Assembly: GCF_007995155.1 (NCBI RefSeq)
Contig: NZ_CP042593.1
Location: 4,382,001-4,446,000, forward strand
Direction of reading: 5' to 3'
DNA from: Cytobacillus dafuensis
GTDB lineage: Bacteria > Bacillota > Bacilli > Bacillales > Cytobacillaceae
DNA: 64,000 nucleotides
Of the stretch, positions 19,963 to 28,647 are shown one piece after another. A program made the translations under genes and the position numbers. The notes below the pieces were generated by a model. It ran no database searches. It was given only the letters and a program-made list of their open reading frames with translations, and was not told the origin of the DNA. How positions within the stretch are numbered: the stretch's first letter is position 1; every line of letters starts with the position of its first letter.

Positions 19963-20612
19963 CCCTTATTTACCTTTAAAATATCAAGCAGATCAGCCAT
20001 TGTATCAAGAATATAATCTGGCTCGAAGCCCATTAAATGCTCTTTTCCTTTTGCACTCCAGGCAACGCCAGCAGTTTTCGTGCCTGCATTCTTTCCGCCA
20101 AGAATATCATGAGAATTATCGCCGACCATTATCGCCTCTTCTGGCTTTGAACCTAGCAGATCTAATGCTTTTATAATCGGTTCAGGATCAGGCTTAGCAT
20201 TTTGAACATGGTCTAATGCAATAACGACATCAAAAAATTGATCAAGCTTTGTGAGCTTAAGACCTTTTTCAATATTTTTATGAATCTTTGTTGATACAAT
20301 TGCTATTTTATAGCCCGATTCTTTCAATGTACGAACGGTTTCAAAAACAGTCGGAAATTCTTTTACAAGTAAGTCATGATTACTTAAATTGAATTCCCTG
20401 TACATAGCGATCATATCGTCCACTTTTTCCGGATTAATCGATGTGAAGGTTTCCGTTAGGGTCGGCCCCATAAAAGGCAGAACATCCTCTCGCTTGTATT
20501 TATCTGGATAATAGCTACCTAACGTATGCAAAAATGAAGAAATAATTAATTCATTCGTATCAATTAACGTCCCGTCTAAGTCAAATAATACGGTATTAAC
20601 TTGTGTGCTCAT
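19959..20612 (-). CDS. ppaX: Pyrophosphatase PpaX
   Basis: A HAD-superfamily hydrolase that removes the pyrophosphate made when HPr kinase/phosphorylase dephosphorylates HPr-Ser-P. HAD motif I is [10 protein letters not shown] (Asp11, Asp13), motif II Thr/Ser is in [12 protein letters not shown], and motif IV is MVGDNSHDI. Length is 217 residues. Being in one operon with hprK fits this role. Confidence 0.95.
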   Translation of the reverse strand: MSTQVNTVLFDLDGTLIDTNELIISSFLHTLGSYYPDKYKREDVLPFMGPTLTETFTSINPEKVDDMIAMYREFNLSNHDLLVKEFPTVFETVRTLKESGYKIAIVSTKIHKNIEKGLKLTKLDQFFDVVIALDHVQNAKPDPEPIIKALDLLGSKPEEAIMVGDNSHDILGGKNAGTKTAGVAWSAKGKEHLMGFEPDYILDTMADLLDILKVNKG

Positions 20613-21549
20613 AAGCTGTTTCCTTCCTTTTATTCATTTCAGTGCGTTTCCAAATAAATGCGATAATTAATGTTAATAATATAGCAACACTCAATCGAAT
20701 GAGCAGTAATGGCAGAACCGGAATACCTAGTGGGACAAATAACAATGTATCCTCCACAACAGCATGACAGGCAACAAGGAAAATAAACGCGAGCGTAACA
20801 TCCTTTTTACTGACCCCATCATCTTGAACTGCTTGAATCATCACTCCCGCACCAAAAGCAAGGCCGAATAATAATCCAGCTGCAAGAGTCGTTGAGGCAT
20901 TTTCCTTCATCCCTAACGCTCTCGTTATCGGTGACATCCATTTTGAAAAAACGGCGAGCCAATTTAAATCTTTTAAAAATTGAATAACGACCATAAGCGG
21001 AATCACAATCATGGCTAGCTGTAATATACCCAGCCCCGCTTTTTGAAAGGCATCTAACAAAATAGACGCCCAGCCAGTAAGCTCATCCTCTTTGGCAGGA
21101 ATGATCCCATATTTCGCTATTTCTGACCCGTCATGCCAAACAAGATTAATCACAAATGCGGATAGGAGCGCTAAGCCAAGCCTAACCGCAACAACAATCC
21201 AAAGCTTGACTCCAACTTTAAGGGCAACACTTGATTCAATCAGCATATTATGTGAGAACGAAAGCATGACGGCAATAATAAAGACTTCCTTCACCGTTAA
21301 ATCCAGTGTTAATATAGCCCCAATTCCAGCATATAAGTTCAGGAAATTCCCTAAAACAATTGGAATGGCTGCATCCCCTGACAGGCCAATAACATTCATA
21401 AGGGGAGTAATTAGCTTTATGACCCATGGAAGCACGGGTGTATGCTGCAGGATAGCAACAATCACTGTAACAGGAAAAATAATCTTCCCCAATGTCCATG
21501 TCGTTTTTAATCCAACCATGATTCCCCTTTTGAATGATTCAACCAGCAT
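20596..21549 (-). CDS. yvoD: Nucleoside-recognition domain membrane protein (YvoD-like)
   Basis: A 317-residue integral membrane protein with about eight hydrophobic segments and the Gate (nucleoside recognition) type motif [18 protein letters not shown]. Related proteins occur beside spore maturation proteins SpmA/SpmB, but the substrate is unknown. The ATG at 21549 follows GGGAGAACTGAC; upstream codons have no ribosome site. It overlaps ppaX by 17 bases. Confidence 0.88.
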   Translation of the reverse strand: MLVESFKRGIMVGLKTTWTLGKIIFPVTVIVAILQHTPVLPWVIKLITPLMNVIGLSGDAAIPIVLGNFLNLYAGIGAILTLDLTVKEVFIIAVMLSFSHNMLIESSVALKVGVKLWIVVAVRLGLALLSAFVINLVWHDGSEIAKYGIIPAKEDELTGWASILLDAFQKAGLGILQLAMIVIPLMVVIQFLKDLNWLAVFSKWMSPITRALGMKENASTTLAAGLLFGLAFGAGVMIQAVQDDGVSKKDVTLAFIFLVACHAVVEDTLLFVPLGIPVLPLLLIRLSVAILLTLIIAFIWKRTEMNKRKETAYEHTS

Positions 21550-21574
21550 GTCAGTTCTCCCTTTTTCTACTTTT

Positions 21575-22393
21575 CTATACACTCTTATCTAAATAACGTA
21601 CATCCGAATAGCCCTTCATCCTTCTGACCACAAGCAAAATAACTGCAACGATTACAAGGATGATCGAAATCGTTTGTGCGGCTCTTAAATACTCCGTCAG
21701 CATTAAACTGTCTGTTCTCAAGCCTTCAACGAAATAGCGTCCAACCGAATACCACATCACATAGGTTAGGAACATCTCGCCTTGACGCATATTTACTTTT
21801 CTTAAGAGGATAAGGATGACAAATCCGATGATATCCCAGATGGATTCATATAAAAAAGTAGGATGATAATAAGCACCATTAATATACATTTGATTAATAA
21901 TGAAATCAGGTAGATGCAAGTTTTCCAAGAATGCACGGCTAACTTCTCCTCCATGCGCTTCCTGGTTCATAAAGTTTCCCCAGCGGCCGATTGCTTGACC
22001 TAAAATAATACTAGGTGCTGCAATATCAGCAATCTTCCAGAAAGAAACATTCCTCTTTTTTGCAAAAATATATGCGGTAATGACGGACCCGATTAAAGCT
22101 CCATGAATAGCAATGCCGCCCTCCCATATTTTGATAATATCACTAGGATTTTGGCTATAATAGTCCCATTGGAAAATGACATAATAAATTCTTGCTGAAA
22201 TAATCGCAATCGGAATTGCCCAAAGCATTAAATCTGGGAATATCTCTTTTGACAATCCCCTTCTTTCTGATTCACGTATAGCAAGTATTAATCCTAAAGC
22301 GATGCCGAAGCCTATAATAATCCCATACCAATAGACTTCAATAGGCCCGATAGAAAAAGCAATCGGATTAAGCGGCTGTATCGTTGATTCCAT
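21575..22393 (-). CDS. lgt: Prolipoprotein diacylglyceryl transferase
   Basis: The membrane enzyme that adds diacylglycerol to the lipobox cysteine of prolipoproteins. Seven hydrophobic segments are visible. The Lgt signature [14 protein letters not shown] and the essential His region [13 protein letters not shown] are present. The ATG at 22393 has GGAG 8 bases upstream; a GTG two codons earlier would be too close. Length is 272 residues. Confidence 0.97.
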   Translation of the reverse strand: MESTIQPLNPIAFSIGPIEVYWYGIIIGFGIALGLILAIRESERRGLSKEIFPDLMLWAIPIAIISARIYYVIFQWDYYSQNPSDIIKIWEGGIAIHGALIGSVITAYIFAKKRNVSFWKIADIAAPSIILGQAIGRWGNFMNQEAHGGEVSRAFLENLHLPDFIINQMYINGAYYHPTFLYESIWDIIGFVILILLRKVNMRQGEMFLTYVMWYSVGRYFVEGLRTDSLMLTEYLRAAQTISIILVIVAVILLVVRRMKGYSDVRYLDKSV

Positions 22394-22434
22394 AATCACT
22401 GCTCCTTTTATTCCTAAATATTAGTTCGAATTAC

Positions 22435-23364
22435 TTAAGCCCTCTCACCATCTTCAATAACGTCTGCTAGGCGATTGGAAAATTGTTCAGCTGCGTTGAC
22501 GCCCATTCGTTTAAGCCGGAAATTCATGGCTGCTACTTCGATTATAACCGCCAAGTTCCGTCCAGGGCGAACGGGAATCGTTAGCTTCGGCAATTCCATA
22601 TCGATAATTTTCATCTTTTCCTCTTCAAGCCCAAGGCGATCATATTGCTTGTTCTGATCCCAAAGCTCTAAATCCATAACGATCGTAATACGTTTAAAGC
22701 TGCGAACAGCTCCTGCACCGAACAACGTCATCACATTTATGATCCCTAGACCGCGAATCTCTAATAAATGCTCAATTAGTTCCGGTGATGTGCCAACAAG
22801 TGTATTTTCATCTTCCTGTCTGATCTCCACACAATCATCTGCTACTAACCTATGTCCACGTTTTACTAGTTCTAAAGCAGTTTCACTTTTACCGACGCCG
22901 CTTTTCCCCGTAATGAGCACTCCGACCCCATAAACATCAACAAGAACCCCGTGAACAGCCGTTGTCGGAGCAAGTTTGCTCTCAAGATAATTCGTTAACA
23001 AACTTGAAAAACGCGTTGTTTTTAACTTTGTTCTTAATAGTGGTACTGCTTCTCGTTCAGCTGCCTCAATTAATTCCTCTGGGATTTCCAAGCTTCTTGA
23101 AATAATAATACCAGGTGTAATGTCCGTACAAAGGCGATCAAATCGAGCCTGCCGATCAATCTCATTTAATTTTCCTGTGAAGGTGAGCTCCGTTTTTCCT
23201 ATCAGCTGTATTCTCTCTGCCGGGTAAAATTCGAAATATCCTGCCACTTCTATTCCTGGCCTGGAAATATCACTTGTGGTAATCGATCGGTATATCCCCT
23301 CTTCACCACTAATCAGCTCAAGATCAAATTTATCTATAATGTCTTTCGTGCATACTTTAGCCAA
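22435..23364 (-). CDS. hprK: HPr kinase/phosphorylase
   Basis: Phosphorylates and dephosphorylates Ser46 of HPr and Crh, the central signal of carbon catabolite control. The P-loop GKSGVGKS is at residues 153-160, as in B. subtilis. The family signature is [19 protein letters not shown]. The start codon is TTG at 23364, with GGAGG 8 bases upstream. Length is 309 residues. It heads the lgt-yvoD-ppaX-yvoF operon; its target Crh is encoded at 4.0-4.3 kb. Confidence 0.97.
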   Translation of the reverse strand: MAKVCTKDIIDKFDLELISGEEGIYRSITTSDISRPGIEVAGYFEFYPAERIQLIGKTELTFTGKLNEIDRQARFDRLCTDITPGIIISRSLEIPEELIEAAEREAVPLLRTKLKTTRFSSLLTNYLESKLAPTTAVHGVLVDVYGVGVLITGKSGVGKSETALELVKRGHRLVADDCVEIRQEDENTLVGTSPELIEHLLEIRGLGIINVMTLFGAGAVRSFKRITIVMDLELWDQNKQYDRLGLEEEKMKIIDMELPKLTIPVRPGRNLAVIIEVAAMNFRLKRMGVNAAEQFSNRLADVIEDGERA

Positions 23365-23700
23365 TTTGATTACCTCCGTTTTTGAATAGGAACGGCATTT
23401 AATAAATCACTCTATCCGTTTTGTTTCGGGTGAGGGACTGCCTTTTTATGACTTTATCCATTTATTTTAGCACTTTTTTCCGAAGAACCAAATGAATGAA
23501 TCCGAATCGTTCGAAAAATATTATAAAGTTCCTCATTGTAAAAAATATAATACATAATCAAATAGACATTATCATATAAAAGACCCTATAATTAAAGTGA
23601 ATATTGACCAAAGCTGGTAAATATGGGTTTAAGAGAAATCAACTACACAAAAATTCCATTGTATGTAAGGCCAGCTTAATCATTAATAGAGAAGGCTGTG

Positions 23701-23937
23701 TTAAAGCTCAGTTTTGAAAATGCAATTTTGTTGTTGATTGGAGTGGAAGGCGCGAGCTCCTCGAAAATGCTAACGCATTTTCTTCGTGCGGTGATTATTC
23801 TAGGAAGCTTATTCAATGTCCTGCGGGAAAAGCGAGTCAAAGGGAGACCCCGCAGGAGCGATAGCGACGAGGAGGCTTCCGGACCGCCCGCGATCGCTAA
23901 GTGCCTGCAGCGGAAATCAACAGGGAAGTTTAACATA
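23701..23937. repeat. Dispersed repeat family D, copy D1
   Basis: About 237 bp with short inverted ends TGTTGATT...AATCAACA. It has a GC-rich interior (CTCCTGCGGG-type palindrome, then GGGAGACCCCGCAGGAGCG). The flanking TTAAAGCT and GAAGTTTAACATA are shared with the small copy D2 at 40247-40316. A 61-bp insert (23762-23822) interrupts it. Related GC-rich repeats are common in Bacillus genomes. The rest of 23365-23700 shows only A/T-rich upstream sequence of hprK. Confidence 0.85.
23762..23822 (+). mobile_element. Mini-element E inserted in repeat D1
   Basis: A 61-bp insert starting CGAAAATGCTAACGCATTTT and ending ...CAATGTCCT, bracketed by TCCT on both sides (23758-23761 and 23819-23822). 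Removing it restores the expected CTCCTGCGGG of the host palindrome. Its subterminal hairpin is GAAAATGC-TAAC-GCATTTTC, then TTCGTGCGGTG. Compare 37994-38053 and 50649-50681. Confidence 0.7.
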
Positions 23938-23976
23938 GCCATAGAGAAATAACAGCTGATTTTTGAGGAGGAAATA

Positions 23977-24702
23977 ATGAAAATCATACGAACAGCCAAC
24001 TACGAAGAAATGAGTACAAAGGCAGCACAGTTCATGCTGGATCGAATCCAGACGAATCCTGAGTTAAAGCTCGGTTTAGCAACTGGAGGCACACCAAAGG
24101 GCGTTTATAAAAAGCTTATCGAAGATCATAAACAAAACAATACGACATATAAAAACATCATAACGCTTAATCTTGATGAATACATCGGCATCGATTCTAG
24201 TAATCTGAATAGCTATCATTATTTTATGAAGGAACAGTTATTTGACCATATTGACATTCCTTCAACACAAACCCATCTTCCAAACGGGACAGCGAAAGAT
24301 TTACTTGAGGAATGCTCACGCTATGAGTCTTTATTGAAAAAAGTCGGAGGAATTGACCTGCAATTACTTGGCATCGGAGAAAATGGTCATATTGGCTTTA
24401 ATGAGCCAGGAACACCTTTCGACAGCACCACACACCTCATTGAACTTGAGGAAAACACGAGGCAGGCAAATGCGAGATTTTTCGATACCATTGAAGAAGT
24501 ACCGACTCACGCGATTACGATGGGCATCGCTTCCATAATGGCTAGTAAGGAAATTTTGCTGCTTGCTTCAGGCGAGGCAAAAGCTGAAGCGATCCATAAA
24601 CTTATCAATGGTGCAATCGATGAATCATTTCCTGCATCCGCACTAAAGCGCCATGAAAATGTTACGATTATCGCTGATGAAGAAGCATTAAAACTTTTAT
24701 AG
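23977..24702 (+). CDS. nagB: Glucosamine-6-phosphate deaminase
   Basis: Converts glucosamine-6-phosphate to fructose-6-phosphate and ammonia. Motifs are GLATGGTPKGVYKKL, TLNLDEYIG and LGIGENGHIGFNEPG. Length is 241 residues, the short Bacillus form. GAGGAGGAAATA precedes the ATG. In B. subtilis nagB lies with nagA and nagR next to hprK; here nagB stands alone, with repeat D1 upstream and a terminator downstream. Confidence 0.96.
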   Translation: MKIIRTANYEEMSTKAAQFMLDRIQTNPELKLGLATGGTPKGVYKKLIEDHKQNNTTYKNIITLNLDEYIGIDSSNLNSYHYFMKEQLFDHIDIPSTQTHLPNGTAKDLLEECSRYESLLKKVGGIDLQLLGIGENGHIGFNEPGTPFDSTTHLIELEENTRQANARFFDTIEEVPTHAITMGIASIMASKEILLLASGEAKAEAIHKLINGAIDESFPASALKRHENVTIIADEEALKLL

Positions 24703-24707
24703 AAAGC

Positions 24708-24740
24708 AAAAGAGATGGCTAATAAAGCTGTCTCTTTTTT
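24708..24740 (+). terminator. Terminator of nagB
   Basis: AAGAGATGGCT pairs with AGCTGTCTCTT (G-T pairs) and is followed by six T, directly after the nagB stop. The remaining 230 bases before the next gene show no clear signal. Confidence 0.85.
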
Positions 24741-24975
24741 GTGTGTAAAAATGAAATTGTCTACGGATTCGTTGAGCAAGCCTTGATGTACGAAGTGATC
24801 ACCTGCCCAGCGAAATTAAACCGACGACATTTTACATACAAGGTTGAGAGTGGATACTTAGGATTATTTTTCGTTTAAATACCATGTCCTATATTAAAAT
24901 CGATTTATATGATAAAGGTGAGTAAGCTACTAATAATCGATTGTAATAAGTTAATCATTTGAAAGGAGTGGTAGT

Positions 24976-25683
24976 ATGAAAATTATGCTTGATGCCGGCC
25001 ATGGTTATCATACAGCTGGAAAACGATCTCCTGATGGTCTGAGCGAATATGATTTTAATAGAGCAGTCACTGATTATGCCAAGAGGTCTCTAGAAAACTA
25101 TGAAAATGTAATAGTTTATTTTGCGCATTCAGACGAACGAGACATTCCCCTTAAGGAACGAACGAATAAAGCCAATCAGCTTAAGGTCGATTCCTATGTG
25201 GCCATCCATGCAAATTCCTTCGGGTCAACCTGGAATAACGCAAACGGTATCGAGACCTATATACACCCCAATAAACCAAAGGAAGCCTATGAGCTCGCTC
25301 AGAAAATCCAGCATAATCTTGTTATTTCAACAGGATTAAATAATCGAGGTGTTAAAACAGCTGATTTTCATGTCCTTCGCGAAACGAATATGACAGCCGT
25401 ATTAGTTGAATGTGGATTTATGACAAACCGTAATGAAGCGGAACTATTACGCTCGGACACGTACCGCAAGACATGTGCTGAAGCCATTGTAAAAGCTCTT
25501 GTTGATCAATATAAGCTAAAGAGAAAAACTAATTCCAAAATGCCACCCGCTTCAACAATAATCCCTGCCAAAACTAGTCTATATAAAGTCCAAGTCGGTG
25601 CCTATAAAGATAAGAAAAATGCAGATGAGCTGGCAGAAGCCTTGCAAAAGCTTGGATATTCATCCTATGTCTATTATGAATAG
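24976..25683 (+). CDS. N-acetylmuramoyl-L-alanine amidase with SPOR domain (CwlC-like)
   Basis: A 235-residue zinc amidase (Amidase_3) that cuts the bond between MurNAc and L-alanine of peptidoglycan. Zinc ligands are His9 (LDAGHG), Glu24 (LSEYDFN) and His78 (AIHANS); the catalytic Glu is Glu145 (VECGFMTN). A SPOR-type segment (YKVQVGAYKDKKNADELAEA) ends the protein. There is no signal peptide, as in CwlC, the mother-cell lytic amidase; CwlC has two SPOR-type repeats, this protein one. AAAGGAGTG precedes the ATG. A sporulation role is inference. Confidence 0.85.
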   Translation: MKIMLDAGHGYHTAGKRSPDGLSEYDFNRAVTDYAKRSLENYENVIVYFAHSDERDIPLKERTNKANQLKVDSYVAIHANSFGSTWNNANGIETYIHPNKPKEAYELAQKIQHNLVISTGLNNRGVKTADFHVLRETNMTAVLVECGFMTNRNEAELLRSDTYRKTCAEAIVKALVDQYKLKRKTNSKMPPASTIIPAKTSLYKVQVGAYKDKKNADELAEALQKLGYSSYVYYE

Positions 25684-25748
25684 GCTTTAGTTTATAATGA
25701 TTAATGCTTAATCATTATCTAAAACAGAAAAAGGAGAATTACCGGGGA

Positions 25749-25913
25749 CATTGATTACCTCTTTTTGTTACCGTGTATTCGATATTTGAAAGATTTCGGG
25801 CTCATTGATTGCTTCTTTGTTACCGTTTTTCCCAATATTGAAGGATTATGGGTTCATTGATTATCTCATCATTACCGTGTATCCGATAAATGAAAAACTT
25901 CGGGTATATTGAA
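25749..25913. repeat. Degenerate tandem array R3, 52-54 bp period
   Basis: Three units start CATTGATT(A/G) at 25749, 25803 and 25855 (spacing 54 and 52). Each has the order CATTGATT, CTC/TTC, TTACCG, TGAA and GGG. The first unit is longer only by two T. Copies are about 60-70 percent alike by eye. It sits between the amidase gene and the converging yvlD. Confidence 0.7.
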
Positions 25914-25990
25914 GAACTAAATTCTCCTCCTTTCACGCCTAGCAATAAACACACTTTAATAACAAGATTCTCTAAAATAGCTTATCAATA

Positions 25991-26027
25991 AGAAGAGGTC
26001 AGCACGTAAATTGTGCTGACCTCTTCT
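25991..26027. terminator. Hairpin between converging genes, downstream of yvlD
   Basis: AGAAGAGGTCAGCAC pairs with GTGCTGACCTCTTCT, a perfect 15-bp stem, four bases from the yvlD stop. No good T-tract follows on either strand, so it may be a weak terminator. Confidence 0.55.
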
Positions 26028-26031
26028 CCAG

Positions 26032-26391
26032 TTACTTCTCCTTAGATCGTTCAAAAATAGCTTTTTGAATAATAAGATTGGCAACAGACATGATGAACGC
26101 CACTAGAATAGTGATTCCAAAGCTTGAAATTTCAAAAGATTTCCCCATAATATCATCGGTAATGCGCAATGTAAAAGCATTGACGACAAACAGGAATAGC
26201 CCCAATGTTAGGAACGTGATAGGCAATGTTAAAATAATCAGTATCGGGCGAACAAGGATGTTTAAGATCGAGAGGATGGCGCTTGCTCCAATCGCTGCTC
26301 CGAAACTCGATACGTAAAATGATTCATCTAAAAACCCAGCTATTGCTATGAAAAGAATAGCATTTATTAATATTCCAACGATCCATCTCAT
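26032..26391 (-). CDS. yvlD: Phage holin family 4 / YvlD-like membrane protein
   Basis: A 119-residue protein with four hydrophobic segments, typical of the YvlD (DUF360) family: GILINAILFIAIAGF, ILNILVRPILIILTLPITF and LGLFLFVVNAFTLRI. In B. subtilis yvlABCD forms an envelope-stress-associated operon. Here yvlC (PspC-like) is absent between yvlB and yvlD. The ribosome site GAGGTG, 8 bases before the ATG, lies in a hairpin (next entry). Confidence 0.85.
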   Translation of the reverse strand: MRWIVGILINAILFIAIAGFLDESFYVSSFGAAIGASAILSILNILVRPILIILTLPITFLTLGLFLFVVNAFTLRITDDIMGKSFEISSFGITILVAFIMSVANLIIQKAIFERSKEK

Positions 26392-26399
26392 GATAAGAG

Positions 26400-26468
26400 C
26401 ACCTCTATTTTCGGAGGTGGGAAGTTAGACGCGGGATTCTATTTCCCTTTGTTTCTAACTCGAATCCC
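26400..26468 (-). promoter_or_regulatory. Structured yvlD leader: SD-masking hairpin and possible pseudoknot
   Basis: On the minus strand the ribosome site GAGGTG (26400-26405) pairs with CACCTC (26414-26419) across an 8-base loop. Further upstream, GGGATTC (26462-26468) matches GAATCCC (26433-26439), and GTTAGA (26454-26459) matches TCTAAC (26424-26429). The two stems interleave in the order A-B-A'-B', the plan of an H-type pseudoknot. No function is established. Confidence 0.45.
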
Positions 26469-26509
26469 ACTTTGAAGATTAACTATTATTATATACTATT
26501 CGCTTCTAA

Positions 26510-27625
26510 TTATAATTCAACTGATTTTGATTTATTAATCTGAATGGACCCTGTTTTTGTGTCTGCAACCAGCCTTAAGGAATGATTAGACTCCTTCACT
26601 GATTTAAAGCGAAGAACCTTTTGGATCACATCACTTTTATCCTCAATAATCTGAATCCCATCCAGGTTCACATTTAGACTTCCGATATTTGTCTTTAATT
26701 CCCCGTTAACTCCAACATGATTTGGCACCTGTAATTCGATTTTTCCAGTTACTGCTTTTGCCTCGATAAAATCGCAGTTCTCCTCGTTAACCGTACAGAA
26801 AATATCACCATTAAAGGACTGAAGATCTACTTTTCGATAGTCCCCATCGATATGAATGGCACCATTAAGCGTCTCCGCATCAATATGTTCAATACTACTC
26901 TTTTGAATAGAAATTTGACCATTAGCCGTTTCAGCTTCTGTATACTTACTTTTAATATCTTGAAAAGTAATCTTTCCATTCGCTGTTTTTGCTTTATAGC
27001 TTTCTACATGTAAATGATTGCTCTCAATAGCCCCATTAAAAAGACGAATTTTAATTTGATCATATTCTGTTTGTGGAATATACATGACGGAGTCAACCTT
27101 CATCCATTTTTGAGTTGTCCCAAAGCGCATCTTTTCACCAACAATTGTGAAATTGACATCATTCAAAAAGTTTCTTCTTGCCTCTTCCTGAGTTTCCACG
27201 CGGTAAACCTTCGCCTTGCATTCAATGCGGACATCCTTTTGGCCCCAAGGGATCACTTCAACCTTTCCATTTGCTACGTCAATGTCGATATCTTTAAAGG
27301 AAACATCCCCTTGTTGGAAAATATGTGTGATCTCCACAGACTGACCAAAATTAAAATCCAAATCTAAATCCTTTATTTTTTTGAATGCAGTATCAACAAA
27401 GTCAAAAATTTTATCCTTTGCCGATTGAAATTTATAATTGAATGGATCTTCTTTTTTCGCTTCTTCAAATTTTACTGTCGTTGATAACTCCTGAAAAAGC
27501 TCTTCCTTCTTAACCTCGGCTGTTTTACTTGTTTTTTCGAGCTCCTCCAACAAAAAGAGAGCTTCATCCACTGATAACTTTCCATCTTCAACCATTTTAA
27601 GTATTCGTTTACGTTCTCCCTGCAT
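26510..27625 (-). CDS. yvlB: DUF4097 beta-strand repeat protein (YvlB-like)
   Basis: A 371-residue protein. The N-terminal segment (RKRILKMVEDGKLSVDEALFLLEELEK) is a SHOCT-like short helical motif. The rest is a chain of beta-strand repeats, for example ANGKITFQDI and ANGQISIQK, typical of DUF4097 adhesin-like solenoids. No signal peptide or anchor is visible. It lies upstream of yvlD on the same strand, 118 bases apart. Its biochemical role is unknown. Confidence 0.85.
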   Translation of the reverse strand: MQGERKRILKMVEDGKLSVDEALFLLEELEKTSKTAEVKKEELFQELSTTVKFEEAKKEDPFNYKFQSAKDKIFDFVDTAFKKIKDLDLDFNFGQSVEITHIFQQGDVSFKDIDIDVANGKVEVIPWGQKDVRIECKAKVYRVETQEEARRNFLNDVNFTIVGEKMRFGTTQKWMKVDSVMYIPQTEYDQIKIRLFNGAIESNHLHVESYKAKTANGKITFQDIKSKYTEAETANGQISIQKSSIEHIDAETLNGAIHIDGDYRKVDLQSFNGDIFCTVNEENCDFIEAKAVTGKIELQVPNHVGVNGELKTNIGSLNVNLDGIQIIEDKSDVIQKVLRFKSVKESNHSLRLVADTKTGSIQINKSKSVEL

Positions 27626-27708
27626 GATAATCCCTCCATATAAAATTTATATTGATTACTAATTACAATAATGCATTCCCTAATACTTCATTTACGAATT
27701 CGTCATAC

Positions 27709-28035
27709 TTAATATGATTCATTTGTAAAAATCTTGATCCCCTTCACGATATTCCAAACCGCAACAATAAGGCATAAGAGTATGGTAATGATGACGCTGC
27801 TTATAAACAGCATCGGCACCTCTGTTTGGTTCATCACGATCTGAGTAATGGCTGAATAAACGACAACAGGAAATGGTACTAGCATAATAAGTTGTGAAAG
27901 GAGTGCCTTTTTTGCATGGTACTTCGTCTTTTTATCTTCTGTTACAAGGAATACGACTAACGGAAACAGAATCCCTGCAAACAATACACTTAAATAGCTT
28001 AAACTCGAAAGTACCCTATTCGTTTCCACTTTCAT
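27709..28035 (-). CDS. Small membrane protein, DUF4870-like (possible YvlA counterpart)
   Basis: About 108 residues with three to four hydrophobic segments and a polar KKTKYHAKKALLSQ loop, the pattern of DUF4870 proteins. Two starts are possible: the ATG at 28035, 3 bases after GGAG, or a GTG 6 bases later with better spacing. Its place upstream of yvlB suggests the yvlA position, which is inference. Function unknown. Confidence 0.6.
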   Translation of the reverse strand: MKVETNRVLSSLSYLSVLFAGILFPLVVFLVTEDKKTKYHAKKALLSQLIMLVPFPVVVYSAITQIVMNQTEVPMLFISSVIITILLCLIVAVWNIVKGIKIFTNESY

Positions 28036-28083
28036 CAGCTCCTTACCCAATCATTACGAAAAATGGAATAGAAAGGTTTCATA

Positions 28084-28116
28084 TAAAAAACAAAAAACCG
28101 TCTTTTTTGACGGCTT
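28084..28116 (-). terminator. Terminator after the coiled-coil gene
   Basis: On the minus strand AAGCCGTC-AAAAAA-GACGGTT is followed by TTTTGTTTTTT. It separates the 28129-28503 gene from the yvl genes. Confidence 0.85.
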
Positions 28117-28128
28117 CAATGGGTAAGC

Positions 28129-28503
28129 TTATCTATAGGCAGCTGCCAAATCAATATTTGGCGCTTCCTTTCTTTTTACTTCATCAATTTTATTGACAAA
28201 CATTTGAAATACTTTTCTTTTTTCATCCAGATCTTTTATGTACTCTTTCAGCTCGTTAAATTTCTCTTCAAAGGGCTTATGGTAATTTTCACGAATCGTT
28301 TCGATTATTTCTTCGTTCACAGTTGATTGAATCACTTGCTTAGTAATACCATACTTATATTTATAAACCTTCAATTCTCTCATTACATCTTCATACTCAT
28401 GAGTAATCTGTTCAAGAACCTTTGAAATATCCTCTCTCCACTCGTCTAAAGATTTTTCCAAATACGCTTCCAATTTAACCCTCCTCAAAATGTTTTCCAC
28501 CAA
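28129..28503 (-). CDS. Hypothetical coiled-coil protein
   Basis: A 124-residue, highly charged protein, largely alpha-helical by eye, with heptad-like stretches (LEQITHEYEDVMRELKVYKY and FNELKEYIKDLDEKRKVFQ). It has no membrane segment or catalytic motif and was not recognised. Its own terminator follows. It starts about 145 bases before the uvrA terminator read on the same strand. Confidence 0.6.
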   Translation of the reverse strand: MVENILRRVKLEAYLEKSLDEWREDISKVLEQITHEYEDVMRELKVYKYKYGITKQVIQSTVNEEIIETIRENYHKPFEEKFNELKEYIKDLDEKRKVFQMFVNKIDEVKRKEAPNIDLAAAYR

Positions 28504-28602
28504 TCGCTATAGTTCTCCTTAGCGAGATTATAACTTAATTGATTTACACCAACATTTCTATTAGATTACATTGCGTTATCATCGGGATTCTCTTTTTCAC
28601 AC

Positions 28603-28638
28603 AGAAAAAGCAGCTCCGAACAATGACGGGGCTGCTTA
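28603..28638 (-). terminator. Terminator of uvrBA
   Basis: On the minus strand AAGCAGC pairs with GCTGCTT followed by TTTC, about 10 bases after the uvrA stop. Confidence 0.8.
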
Positions 28639-28647
28639 CTAAAATAT

